Positions 17,569 to 26,700 of a stretch of DNA of 64,000 nucleotides are shown piece by piece (within the stretch, counting starts at the first letter, position 1; each line of letters starts with the position of its first letter). The DNA is from Micrococcaceae bacterium (GTDB lineage Bacteria > Actinomycetota > Actinomycetes > Actinomycetales > Micrococcaceae), in contig JABXHI010000026.1 in the NCBI GenBank assembly GCA_013393415.1, forward strand, positions 110,194 to 174,193, read 5' to 3'. The position numbers were made by a program, and so were the translations under genes. The notes under the pieces are model-generated. The model was not told the DNA's origin. It made no database searches and saw only the letters and a program-made list of their open reading frames with translations.

Positions 17569-20500
17569 TGACCCTCCGTGTGGTGCGGCGAGCCCGAGTG
17601 GGGATGCCAAGCAGCAGGGTGATCAGTGCCAGGATGCCGGGGATCCACCAGAGCCATTTGCCCGCGGCTGGAGCGTAGTTCATGGTCAGGTTGCCGCCTG
17701 TTTCGGGCAGGGCAAAGGATTGCACCCATTCGGGGTTGGATGCGGTGGCTTCGAGTTCTTCGCCGTCGAGGTAGGCCCGGAAGCCGGGGTTGGCCCGTTC
17801 GGCGATGACGAGTTCGCGCGGTGCATCTGCTTCGGGCAATTCGACGTCGATGGAACCGTCCGCGTTGCTCGCAGCGATGGCGACGGTCTGGTCGTCTTGG
17901 GTGATGCGTGCCCGGGCGGTTGCGGTGCCGCGTGGTTCGGTCACGCCGTCTTCGGTGAGGACATCGACCCCTGCTTGGGTGGCGTCTTCGTCGTCTGATT
18001 CGACATCTTCGGGCAGCACACGCCAGAGCCAGCCAGCGTTGGAGTGTCCAACCGGAGCCATGCCGGGAGCGGCGTCAATACCAGCCGCCAGCGAGGTTTC
18101 GGTGCCCGATGGGTCGGTGAGCACCACGTAGCCGGCGCCGAGGGCGTCGAGTGTTGGCCGTGGATCAGCGTCGGCACCGGCGGTGAGTTGGGCGGCGACG
18201 GTACGTAGGGCGTTATCGGCGTCATCGGACCCCGCGGATTCTGGGTTGAACAGCCCGCCAGCTACGGAGCGTGATGTCCAGGTGCCGGTCATGTCGTCGA
18301 GCATGGTGCCGGCCCCGGAAACCAGGTGGGTGCGGATGCCTTCGGAGGTTCGGGTGATGACCAAGGTGCGGGTTTGCAGTTCGGACAGTGCCGAGTCGAT
18401 TGCGGTGGCGGGTAGTGCATGCTGTTGGACACCGGTGACCGATGATGTGCCGGTCGGCTGGGCCAAGCTTGCCCGGGAGGATTCCAGATCGCCCGAGTCG
18501 TCTGGCTCGGCTGCGGGAACGGGTTCTGCATCGGTAGAGGCTAAGGCATCGGCTACCGTGCGTTCGGACAGGGCATCGGAGCGCGCCTGGGTAAGCGCTT
18601 CATTGGGCACCATGCGCGGGGTCAGCCATAAACCGGTCGACACGACACCTGTGACGACGAGTGCGGTGGTGACGGTCCGGGCGGGCCAGCCGGCGCGCAG
18701 TCTCACGGTGGCCAGTCCGGTGCGGCGTTGGGATGTGCCCACGGTCAGGTAGTTGACTCCGATGATGGCTGCGATGAGCCATCCTGCCCAGGCCAGTGAG
18801 ACGGTCGGGGTCGTCGACAGTGCGACGGGCACACCGGTTTGGTCCACGGCGAAGATGAATCCGGAGTTTGCGGTGGCTACTGCCAGGCCGATGAATCCGG
18901 TGAGTACCCCGACGCGGGCGAGGTTGCCGCCGACGCCCGGGGCGATGGCACCGATGATGGCTGCTACCAGGACGGGGATGGCGATGATGCCGACGAAGAT
19001 GCCGGCCCAGGGTAGCGACGCGTTGGCGAAGTCGAGCCAGGGCAGTTCGGCGAGTCCTGCGTCGAGTGCGGTGTTGTGTGGTAGCCCGAGCAAGAGTTGC
19101 CACGTTGGCGCAGGCTCGTAGCCGGCCGGGGCTCCCGGGTCGGCGAAGATGGCACGCAGATCGGTACCGTGGGTGATCACCGCGGGCAACAGTGTGGTGG
19201 CTGCGAGCAGCGGAGTCCACCACAGCACTTTGGCGGTAGAGCGCAACACCAGCATGACGACGATGAGTCCCGCGGTCAGGGGCAGGAACATCGATGGCGC
19301 GACCGCGGTGATGATGGTCAAGAGGCTGGCAAGCCAGGCCGCTGCGGTCAACGAAGTGGTCGACCGGGCGTCTCGGGCCTTGCGGCCAAACAGGACCGGG
19401 CGCTGGCCCAGCGAATCGTCGTCGGTGCGGTCGTGTGTCAGCGGGCGGAACAGTTCGATGTCGTCGGCTTTGTACCCGATGGCGCGCAGTAGGGCCAGTA
19501 CCAGCCACGGCAACACCAGGTGCGTCACAAGGCCACCCAGCCGGCCTTCAGTCAAAGAGACGAGCAGCACCGGGGCGCCAGCCCAGACGATGCCCGCGGC
19601 AAAACGCAGATATCTGGAAGAGGTGATGGCACCGGTCAGCACCCAGGCCCCGAGCCCGGCCAATGGCAGGGCAAGGATCCAGAGCCACACCAGGGTCATC
19701 GAGGCATTGGTGGTCAAGCCGAAGAGTGCGAGCAGCCATCCGAATGGTCCGTCGTAACCGGCGGCTCCGGCACCGGCCTGGGCCCATCCGCTCGCGGCCT
19801 TGTGCACGATCGCGGCCAGGTCGTTGCTGACGGGGAGGAGGTTGCCTCCGGCAAGTGCGGGGACGCCGATAAGGTGGCGTAGCCCGAGCAGTGTGACGGC
19901 ACCGAAGAGCACCACGAGGGTGACCGCGCCGATGCCGACCCAGTTGCGATCGGGGGTGGCCATTTCTTCGAAATCATCGTGTCCACCGGTGGCTTGTTGC
20001 GGAGTGAGCGAACTACCGGTTCCGTCACCGATGACGCGGTCGGGTTCGGAGACTTCGAGTACCGAGCGGCGGTAGTCTCGCACTCTGGCGCGGGAAGGAC
20101 GCAACTCGTCGACGGTGTCATGGGGCCTGGTCCGGGTCGCGGCTGCCGTCTTGCGCGAGCGTTGCAGGGCGAGCGGTCGGGTCAGGGTTCGCATGACGCC
20201 GCCGGCTTGCGCAGCACCGGTGGCGGGGTCTTTGACGAACAGTCCGGCGATGACCAGCCCGAGTGCAGCGAAGAATCCCCAGAGCCAGCCGCCAAGCATT
20301 GCGAAGAAACCGGTGTGTTTGAGCCGCAGCCAGCGTGCTGCAGCCCAGGCGTCGGAGACGGCGGGTTCTGCAGGCGGGGTATCGTGCTGGACTTGTGCTG
20401 CTGCGACGACGGCGACCCGGTGGCCTGCCAGACGTGCGCGCCAGCACAGGTCCACGGTGCCAACCAGATTCGGGGTGAGCGGATCGAAGCCGCCCAGAGC

Positions 20501-21061
20501 ATCCCAGACGTCGGATTTCACGAGCATGCCGGGTAGCGAGACCGCGAAGGTGTCGGTGCGGTGGTCGTATTGGCCCTGGTCGAGTTCGCCGGGTTCGATC
20601 ATCGACAGCACGTCACCGTTGTGGGCGACGGTCAAGCCCACGTTGAGTAGGCGCCTGTCGGAAAGTTGTTTGGCCCCGGCGATGGCGACCGACGGAGAAA
20701 TCTCTACGGCCTTGAGCTGGTTGGCCAGTGTGGTGTCGGTGACGACGGTGTCGTCGGTGAGGAACCACATCCACGATTGCGCGTCGGTTGTCCGAGCGGT
20801 TTCTTGGGATGCTGCGACCACATCGGTGAGCTGGTCTGCGAGTGCACTCTGGTGGTCCCGAACGATGTGGTGTGGTTCCACTCCGTGCCGGGCCATGAGC
20901 CGGTCTAGGTTATCGAGTACAGCTTGTTCTACCGTGTCAGGGGTCACTACCACCGCGGTATCGAGTCCGACCTGTCCATTGAGCGCGGACGTGAATACCT
21001 CGGTGGTAGCGTCGGCGGGATGTTCAAGAACGAATATCCCGGTGATGTGGTAGTTCGCCAC
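17561..21061 (-). CDS. Giant GT2-family glycosyltransferase with polytopic membrane domain
   Basis: 1166 aa, start GTG 21061, three nt after the whiB stop. The N-terminal ~260 residues form a GT2 domain (ITGIFVLEHPADATTEVFTSAL; the acidic motif WFLTDDTVV in the nucleotide-sugar site; GGFDPLTPNLVGTVDLCWRA). A long membrane region with about a dozen hydrophobic segments follows (roughly 400-860). The last ~280 residues look extracytoplasmic with a final membrane anchor and basic tail (ALITLLLGIPTRARRTTRR). This architecture is conserved in actinobacteria beside DUF5719 and WhiB2. A role in building an envelope polysaccharide is inferred; donor and acceptor are unknown. Confidence 0.87.
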   Translation of the reverse strand: MANYHITGIFVLEHPADATTEVFTSALNGQVGLDTAVVVTPDTVEQAVLDNLDRLMARHGVEPHHIVRDHQSALADQLTDVVAASQETARTTDAQSWMWFLTDDTVVTDTTLANQLKAVEISPSVAIAGAKQLSDRRLLNVGLTVAHNGDVLSMIEPGELDQGQYDHRTDTFAVSLPGMLVKSDVWDALGGFDPLTPNLVGTVDLCWRARLAGHRVAVVAAAQVQHDTPPAEPAVSDAWAAARWLRLKHTGFFAMLGGWLWGFFAALGLVIAGLFVKDPATGAAQAGGVMRTLTRPLALQRSRKTAAATRTRPHDTVDELRPSRARVRDYRRSVLEVSEPDRVIGDGTGSSLTPQQATGGHDDFEEMATPDRNWVGIGAVTLVVLFGAVTLLGLRHLIGVPALAGGNLLPVSNDLAAIVHKAASGWAQAGAGAAGYDGPFGWLLALFGLTTNASMTLVWLWILALPLAGLGAWVLTGAITSSRYLRFAAGIVWAGAPVLLVSLTEGRLGGLVTHLVLPWLVLALLRAIGYKADDIELFRPLTHDRTDDDSLGQRPVLFGRKARDARSTTSLTAAAWLASLLTIITAVAPSMFLPLTAGLIVVMLVLRSTAKVLWWTPLLAATTLLPAVITHGTDLRAIFADPGAPAGYEPAPTWQLLLGLPHNTALDAGLAELPWLDFANASLPWAGIFVGIIAIPVLVAAIIGAIAPGVGGNLARVGVLTGFIGLAVATANSGFIFAVDQTGVPVALSTTPTVSLAWAGWLIAAIIGVNYLTVGTSQRRTGLATVRLRAGWPARTVTTALVVTGVVSTGLWLTPRMVPNEALTQARSDALSERTVADALASTDAEPVPAAEPDDSGDLESSRASLAQPTGTSSVTGVQQHALPATAIDSALSELQTRTLVITRTSEGIRTHLVSGAGTMLDDMTGTWTSRSVAGGLFNPESAGSDDADNALRTVAAQLTAGADADPRPTLDALGAGYVVLTDPSGTETSLAAGIDAAPGMAPVGHSNAGWLWRVLPEDVESDDEDATQAGVDVLTEDGVTEPRGTATARARITQDDQTVAIAASNADGSIDVELPEADAPRELVIAERANPGFRAYLDGEELEATASNPEWVQSFALPETGGNLTMNYAPAAGKWLWWIPGILALITLLLGIPTRARRTTRRVND

Positions 21062-21064
21062 CAG

Positions 21065-21595
21065 TTATGAAGATTTCTTGCGTAGTCGACGACGCTCGCG
21101 TTCCGACATGCCACCCCAAATGCCAAAACGCTCGTCGTTGGAGAGCGCGTATTCCAAGCACTGCTGTTTCACGGGGCATGCACCGCAGACTTTCTTGGCG
21201 TCGCGTGTGGAACCGCCTTTTTCCGGGAAGAATGCTTCCGGGTCGGTCTGGGCACACAGGGCATCGGCCTGCCAGGCAAGTTGACCGTCATCGGCGGTGT
21301 CGCCAAATCCAGGCAGCGCTTCCCAGAGGTCGCTCAGTGGCTGAACTTCAGGCTCAGCGGTGATGCCGGGGTGCAGTGCAGTGACCGTGGCAGCTGGAGC
21401 GTCATCGGAAGCACTATCGGCAAGCGCGTCATGAGCGGCGAGGTAGGCGGTGGCTCGGTCATCGAGCGTGGCGACATCCTGTCCGGCGCTGGGATCGACT
21501 GGATCAACAAACCAGTCAACAGGAACTTCTCGTCCGTTACGAGTTACGGATTGGCTCTCGCGGACGGAACGTTCCGTCCGTTGTGCATTGTCCAT
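21065..21595 (-). CDS. whiB2: WhiB-family transcriptional regulator (WhiB2/WhmD type)
   Basis: About 176 aa. ATG 21595 (MDNAQRTER) is chosen for its GGAAGG five nt upstream. The Wbl domain is C-terminal: LCAQTDPEAFFPEKGG, then CGACPV and CLEYA, giving four cysteines for a [4Fe-4S] cluster, followed by the turn GIWGG and a basic helix ERERRRLRKK. WhiB2/WhmD controls septation and division in mycobacteria. The ~85-residue N-terminal extension is longer than in the core family and poorly conserved. It heads the operon with the glycosyltransferase and DUF5719. Confidence 0.92.
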   Translation of the reverse strand: MDNAQRTERSVRESQSVTRNGREVPVDWFVDPVDPSAGQDVATLDDRATAYLAAHDALADSASDDAPAATVTALHPGITAEPEVQPLSDLWEALPGFGDTADDGQLAWQADALCAQTDPEAFFPEKGGSTRDAKKVCGACPVKQQCLEYALSNDERFGIWGGMSERERRRLRKKSS

Positions 21596-21880
21596 AGGTC
21601 CCTTCCTGAAATTCCCATCGGGCACACACCGTGCCCGGCAACAAGTTATACTGCGTTCAACACGGCACCTCGTTGCGGTGAGTAATCTATTGTACTGCTT
21701 CCTAATTACATCGTTGTAACTCGTCTTTAGTCAAGCTCAGAACGGGTCAAACAAGCGCCTGCCAGACAATTCACAGTCAGTATCCAGTCTGGCGACACAC
21801 GGTTTAATGTCATCTCACCTGCGGTAATACGACGAAATGGTAAGCATAGGAAGCAACCTTGTTGCAGTCAAAAGGACATC
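21596..21880. other. Divergent intergenic region whiB2 / TIGR03089
   Basis: 285 nt, AT-richer than the genes. On the minus strand TACAAT (about 21690) could be a -10 for whiB2 with a poor -35 (TTACAA, 19-nt spacing). No RNA structure or terminator was seen. WhiB genes often have long leaders, so the promoter may be further from the start than usual. Confidence 0.3.
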
Positions 21881-22543
21881 ATGATTTCACTGGCACCCAC
21901 GCCCTCCAATGACCCCCTGGAGCCCGGATCCGACCTGATCGCACATCTCGCGGGTTCCGCCCGTCCGGCGATTATCCACTATTCGGGCCAGGAACGCACC
22001 GAGCTGTCGGGCAGGGTGGCCGTCAACTGGGCCACCAAAACCACACACCTCATCGACTCCTACGGCATTGCCACACCCGATGAGCTCTTCGTCGATCTGC
22101 CGGTGACCTGGCGATCGGTGGCGCTGATGCTCGGGGCTGCCTGGTGCGATCTGACCTGCACCGCTGAGCCGGCAGACGCGGCAGCTATTCTCACGGACCG
22201 TCCCGATGCTCATATGGCGCATGCGGCAGAAATTTTTGTGACGCATCACCAGACTGTCGATGCGGCGCTGGTCGATGTTGATGACGAGGTGCTGTCCCAC
22301 GCAGACCAAGCGTTGCTGCCGGTCCCCGATCTCATTGGCAACGCCGCGACACAAGCCGATCATCCATTATCGGTCGACGTGCGACGTGGCGGGGTGGTCC
22401 TCGATGCACAAGATCAACGACTTGATACTGCGATCTGGTGGGCCATCATTGATGCATGGCGGCGCAGTCAACCAGTTGTACTCGTGGAAGGCGCCGATGC
22501 GGCACAGCGGGCGCGGATCATCGACACGGAACGTCTCGACTAA
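21881..22543 (+). CDS. TIGR03089 family protein
   Basis: 220 aa, ATG 21881 with AAAAGGACATC upstream. It matches the actinobacterial TIGR03089 family, which resembles a truncated N-terminal part of AMP-dependent acyl-CoA synthetases: IIHYSGQERTELSGRVAVNWATKTTHLI, VDLPVTWRSVALMLGAAW. The ATP-binding P-loop and the C-terminal half of the ANL fold are absent, so it should not adenylate substrates. Function unknown. Confidence 0.8.
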   Translation: MISLAPTPSNDPLEPGSDLIAHLAGSARPAIIHYSGQERTELSGRVAVNWATKTTHLIDSYGIATPDELFVDLPVTWRSVALMLGAAWCDLTCTAEPADAAAILTDRPDAHMAHAAEIFVTHHQTVDAALVDVDDEVLSHADQALLPVPDLIGNAATQADHPLSVDVRRGGVVLDAQDQRLDTAIWWAIIDAWRRSQPVVLVEGADAAQRARIIDTERLD

Positions 22544-22552
22544 CGGTACGCG

Positions 22553-23089
22553 CTAGTTTCTGGATTCGTTGCGGGGTTCGTCATCGACCTGCGGGATGGC
22601 GCCCGTGAAGACCTCGCGGTCGTGTGCCGCGGCTGGATCGGCCTCGATGGCCTCGGTAAAGACCCACAGCCGGTAGGAGATAAACCGGAAGATGGTGGCA
22701 AAACCCAAACCGATCACGTTGCCAAAGAGCACCATGCCACCGGCCGAGGTGACATCCAGGACATATTTGGCGAGGAACACGAACGCGGCCTGAATACCCG
22801 CACCAATGCCGTTCATCACGAGAAACAGCACGAGCTCGCGCATGACATTTGATTGGCGACGGTTGCGGAACGTCCAGTAGCGGTTGGCCACCCAGGAAAA
22901 GACGGTGGCCACCGCGGTTGCGACGACTTTGGCTTTTACCGCGGAATCTTCCATCGGACCGGTGATGAGCCACACGAAAATACCGGTATCAATGAAGAAG
23001 CCGATCCCACCGACGACACCGAATTTGGCCATTTCACGCCACAGAAGGTGCACGAGCGCGACGATGCGATCCCATAGGTTTTTGAGCAT
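22553..23089 (-). CDS. GtrA family membrane protein
   Basis: 178 aa, ATG 23089 with a strong GGAGGAACG. Four hydrophobic segments typical of GtrA: EMAKFGVVGGIGFFIDTGIFV, the helix with FSWVANRYWTFRNR, FLVMNGIGAGIQ, and the last with FRFISYRLWVF. GtrA proteins are thought to flip polyprenyl-linked sugars or support arabinogalactan/teichoic-type polymer assembly. The C-terminal ~35 residues are acidic. Ends 10 nt from the convergent TIGR03089 gene. It lies opposite purK, a common actinobacterial arrangement. Confidence 0.9.
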   Translation of the reverse strand: MLKNLWDRIVALVHLLWREMAKFGVVGGIGFFIDTGIFVWLITGPMEDSAVKAKVVATAVATVFSWVANRYWTFRNRRQSNVMRELVLFLVMNGIGAGIQAAFVFLAKYVLDVTSAGGMVLFGNVIGLGFATIFRFISYRLWVFTEAIEADPAAAHDREVFTGAIPQVDDEPRNESRN

Positions 23090-23266
23090 CGTTCCTCCTT
23101 CCTGTGGCGTTGACGGTCGCGTTTAGGTCGTAGATACTCTAACCCCTCGAACCTGATAATTGCCTGAACACAGCACTCATCCGGCCATTTAGCCTGTGAG
23201 ACTGCTCGTCACCGCACGGAGCGTGTCGCGTGCCACCAGCCACCCACGCCAGGTGCGAAAGCAAGC

Positions 23267-23272
23267 TACTGT
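23267..23272 (+). promoter_or_regulatory. -10 box of purK (leaderless type)
   Basis: TACTGT, 6 nt before GTG 23279. An AGAAGG string touches the GTG and is too close to serve as a ribosome site. Confidence 0.4.
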
Positions 23273-23278
23273 AGAAGG

Positions 23279-24439
23279 GTGAGTTTTCCAACAGTAGGTG
23301 TAGTAGGCGGTGGCCAGTTAGCCCGCATGATGGCTCCGGTCGCGATCAATCTTGGCGTGAAATTGCAGGTGCTCGCCGAAGCTGACGACGTGTCAGCAAC
23401 AACGGCGGCCAGCTTCACGGTGGGCGATTACAAGGAGTACGACACGCTCGCGGCCTTTGCCGAGAGCGTCGATGTCGTCACGTTTGACCATGAACATGTA
23501 CCCACCGAGCATCTGCAGCGTCTCGAGGCTGCCGGAGTGCAGCTCGCCCCGGGCCCGGGTGCCCTGGTCTACGCCCAAGACAAACTGGCGATGCGCCAGA
23601 AAATGGCCGAGCTGAAGCTGCCACAACCCGACTGGCGTGCAGTTTCTTCGGTCGAGGAACTGGTGGCCGCCGCAGACGAGATCGGATTTCCCGTCGTATT
23701 GAAAACGCCACGCGGTGGCTACGACGGCAAAGGCGTCTGGGTGCTCGACTCAGCCGAACACGCCCGACAGACCCACACCTGGTTCGACGGCACCCATCAG
23801 GCACTCTTGGTCGAGGCGAAAGTCGATTTCGCCAGTGAACTCTCAGCCCAGATCGCGCGGTCGACCACGGGTGAAACCATCACGTATCCGGTAATTGAAA
23901 CCATCCAGACCGATGGTGTGGCTGACATCGTGAAAGCCCCGGCACCGAATCTGGAGACGGCAACCGCCCACGCGGCTCGTGCAGCTGCCGACACGATCGC
24001 CACTGCGGTGGGCGTCACGGGCATGCTGGCCGTCGAACTCTTCCACACTCCGGATTCCGAAGCCGGGTTCATGATCAACGAGCTGGCAATGCGGCCACAC
24101 AACACCGGACACTGGACCCAAGACGGCGCGGTGACCAGCCAGTTTGAACAACACCTGCGCGCGGTACTCGGCCTGCCACTGGGGTCTACGGATCCGGTGG
24201 TTCCCTATACGGTGATGAAGAATTATTTGGGCGCCGAAAACGAAGATCTCTACGGCGCGTTTCCGTTGGCGATGCGAAAATACCCGCACGCCAAGGTGCA
24301 TGCTTACGGCAAATCGGTGCGTCCCGGGCGTAAAATCGGACACGTCAACGTGCTCGCCATCGATGGAAACCTCGATGCGGCACTCGACGCTGCCATCGAC
24401 GCGGCGAACATTATTCGCCACGGCACCACCGACTATTAG
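23279..24439 (+). CDS. purK: 5-(carboxyamino)imidazole ribonucleotide synthase PurK
   Basis: 386 aa, ATP-grasp enzyme that makes N5-CAIR from AIR, ATP and bicarbonate in purine synthesis. GTG 23279 start. Visible: VGVVGGGQLARMMAPVAINLGV at the N-terminus, VTFDHEHVP, VVLKTPRGGYDGKGVWVL (ATP-grasp lysine and glycine loop), LLVEAKVDFASELSAQIAR, FHTPDSEAGFMINELAMRPHNTGHWT and the C-terminal AYGKSVRPGRKIGHVNV. Full length, no lesions. purE follows 12 nt downstream and must be co-transcribed. Confidence 0.96.
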   Translation: MSFPTVGVVGGGQLARMMAPVAINLGVKLQVLAEADDVSATTAASFTVGDYKEYDTLAAFAESVDVVTFDHEHVPTEHLQRLEAAGVQLAPGPGALVYAQDKLAMRQKMAELKLPQPDWRAVSSVEELVAAADEIGFPVVLKTPRGGYDGKGVWVLDSAEHARQTHTWFDGTHQALLVEAKVDFASELSAQIARSTTGETITYPVIETIQTDGVADIVKAPAPNLETATAHAARAAADTIATAVGVTGMLAVELFHTPDSEAGFMINELAMRPHNTGHWTQDGAVTSQFEQHLRAVLGLPLGSTDPVVPYTVMKNYLGAENEDLYGAFPLAMRKYPHAKVHAYGKSVRPGRKIGHVNVLAIDGNLDAALDAAIDAANIIRHGTTDY

Positions 24440-24451
24440 AAGGAGCTTTGT

Positions 24452-24988
24452 GTGACGCATTTATCCCAAACCCCGCGAGTTGGTGTGGTCATGGGCTCGG
24501 ACTCAGACTGGCCCGTCATGCGAGCAGCAGCCGAGGCACTCGCCGAGTTCGATATACCCCACGAAGTCCAGGTGGTCTCGGCACACCGTATGCCACAGGA
24601 AATGCTCGAATACGGCACCAGTGCCACAGAGCGCGGATTATCAGTCATCATCGCTGGTGCAGGTGGTGCTGCACATTTACCGGGCATGCTCGCATCCACC
24701 ACCCCACTGCCGGTGATCGGTGTCCCGGTTCAGCTCAAAACCCTCGACGGCATGGACTCATTGTTGTCCATCGTCCAAATGCCCGCCGGGGTGCCTGTGG
24801 CGACCGTGTCGATCAACGGCGCACGAAACGCCGGGCTCCTGGCCGTGAAAATGTTGGCCGCCAACACCGATGACGATGCGCTACGCCTACGCGAAGCGCT
24901 CACCACATTCTCGGCAGACCTCAAGGACCAAGCACAAGCAAAAGGCCAAAACCTCAAAAAGCGGCTCGCACAGCCCGAGAGCAGCTAA
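24452..24988 (+). CDS. purE: N5-CAIR mutase PurE
   Basis: 178 aa, start GTG 24452 with AAGGAGC eight nt upstream. Converts N5-CAIR to CAIR. The class I signature is intact: [51 protein letters not shown], and [26 protein letters not shown]. It is the second gene of the purKE operon. The C-terminal 20 residues are a charged tail. Confidence 0.96.
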   Translation: MTHLSQTPRVGVVMGSDSDWPVMRAAAEALAEFDIPHEVQVVSAHRMPQEMLEYGTSATERGLSVIIAGAGGAAHLPGMLASTTPLPVIGVPVQLKTLDGMDSLLSIVQMPAGVPVATVSINGARNAGLLAVKMLAANTDDDALRLREALTTFSADLKDQAQAKGQNLKKRLAQPESS

Positions 24989-25039
24989 ACTGTCTGATTC
25001 GGTTGCATAACAAACTTCCCCGACCCATATCGAGTAGCA

Positions 25040-26671
25040 GTGACGAACACTTCAACGCGTACCGCAGGCAAATCCGAGCGGCAGATCCGCCGAGAGCTCA
25101 ATGAACGACTGCGCCGCTTAGAATATAGCGGTGGCGCCAAGGACCCGATCACTGATCCGACCGGCGGCACCTTCGCCCAGCGTGCCAAACGTGCGTTACT
25201 CCTCATCGGACTGACCACGCTGGTACCCGGCGGCGCACAATCCGTCACAGGGAATCGTCGGCTGGGACGCATCGGACTGACCGTCACGTTGCTCAACTGG
25301 TCGCTCATCCTGCTGGCCATCATCGGGGCCTTTGTGGCCCGAGACTTCGTCGTATCGTTAGCGTTCAACCAGTTCGTTCAAAGCATCGGAATCTTCTATC
25401 TGGCTGCACTGTCGGTCGGCTGGTTCATTTTGTGGTTGGACACCGCCCGAATCATTCGCTTCGTGAAGTTGAAGCCGTCTTGGCGTCCCATCATTGGCAT
25501 CCTGCTGGTCGTACTCATGGCGGTTACCTCGGGCGCGACGGCCTACGGTGCGTTCATGCTCAATGCGTCAACTTCGTCGCTGGGTTCGATTTTTGGTTCG
25601 GGGCCGGCCGTGGATGAATCCGATGGCCGCTATAACATTCTGATCATGGGCGCCGACGCCGGTGAAGGCCGTCAGGGCCTGCGTCCGGATTCCATTTCGG
25701 TGGCCTCGATCAATGCCGACACCGGCAAGATCATGCTGTTCTCGATCCCACGCAACTTCCAGAACGCGCGCTTCGCTTCCGATTCACCCCTGTGGGAGGC
25801 CTACCCCAACGGATATAGCTGTGGTGACGGCTGCATCATTAACAGTCTCTACACCGACGTCACGAATAACCACAGCAATCTGTATCCCGCGTCCGAAGAC
25901 CCCGGAGCCGAGGCAATGATGGACGCGGCCTCTGGCATTTTGGGGCTGGAAGTCAACGGCTACGTCATGATCGATATGGCCGGGTTCTCCGAACTCATCG
26001 ACTCGATGGGTGGCGTCGAAGTGACCACCGGCGGGTGGACTCCATACCGTGGCGAGCGCCCGGATGGTGAATGGGGTAACGCCTGGTGGGCTCCGGATGC
26101 CTATACGTTCAATGGTGACGACGCATTGGGTTTCGCCCGTTCCCGCAACTGGTCGACCGACTATTCGCGTATCCAGCGTCAACAATGTGTCCAACAGGCG
26201 ATGCTCTCGCAATTCGATGTACCCACCCTGCTCACGAGGTTCGAAGGTATCCTGGGTGCCGGTGAACAAATGGTCGAAACCTCCATCCCGCAGTCTCAAG
26301 TTGGCAGCTTCTTGAACTTAGGGATCAAATCACAGCGACAAGATATGGAACGCCTGACGATTGGTGCCCCGGACTTCGGTGATCAGGGCGAACAGTTCTC
26401 GACATATCCTGACTTCGATGAGGTACACCAGCGGGTCGATGAAATGCTCGCCGAGGACGGCACCCCGCCGTCTGCGCACCTGCTGCAACCGACCCTGGGC
26501 ATGTACCTGGCAGAAACCGAGCAAGATCCGTCCGCGGGTTGGGAGCCGGTGCCGACCCAGCCCGACGGTAGTGAAATCACCGAGGAATACCTGATGTGGG
26601 CCGAAGACACCGGACAAGAAAACCTGCTGAGCAAAGCCGCCGAAACCAACCACCAATGCCATCCGGGCTAG
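25040..26671 (+). CDS. LytR-CpsA-Psr (LCP) family cell-wall polymer ligase
   Basis: 543 aa, start GTG 25040 with no clear Shine-Dalgarno. A soluble N-terminus (~50 aa) is followed by several membrane segments up to about residue 180, more than the single anchor of Bacillus LytR. The LCP domain starts at YNILIMGADAGEGRQGLRPDSISVASIN (polyprenyl-phosphate/Asp-Arg site), with LFSIPRNFQ, the MDAASGILGLEVNGYVMIDMAGFSELIDSMGGVEV block and the DALGFARSRNWSTDYSRIQRQQ block carrying catalytic arginines. It attaches polyprenyl-linked glycopolymers to peptidoglycan. It follows purKE and precedes manA, a conserved order. Confidence 0.92.
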   Translation: MTNTSTRTAGKSERQIRRELNERLRRLEYSGGAKDPITDPTGGTFAQRAKRALLLIGLTTLVPGGAQSVTGNRRLGRIGLTVTLLNWSLILLAIIGAFVARDFVVSLAFNQFVQSIGIFYLAALSVGWFILWLDTARIIRFVKLKPSWRPIIGILLVVLMAVTSGATAYGAFMLNASTSSLGSIFGSGPAVDESDGRYNILIMGADAGEGRQGLRPDSISVASINADTGKIMLFSIPRNFQNARFASDSPLWEAYPNGYSCGDGCIINSLYTDVTNNHSNLYPASEDPGAEAMMDAASGILGLEVNGYVMIDMAGFSELIDSMGGVEVTTGGWTPYRGERPDGEWGNAWWAPDAYTFNGDDALGFARSRNWSTDYSRIQRQQCVQQAMLSQFDVPTLLTRFEGILGAGEQMVETSIPQSQVGSFLNLGIKSQRQDMERLTIGAPDFGDQGEQFSTYPDFDEVHQRVDEMLAEDGTPPSAHLLQPTLGMYLAETEQDPSAGWEPVPTQPDGSEITEEYLMWAEDTGQENLLSKAAETNHQCHPG

Positions 26672-26700
26672 ACTCCATCACGAACAGAAAGGCCAATCAT

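Noticed and set aside
17561..21061. Long open frames on the opposite strand of the GT2 and DUF5719 genes
   Set aside because: They are by-products of GC-biased third positions; no ribosome sites and Arg/Ser/Pro-rich low-complexity translations.
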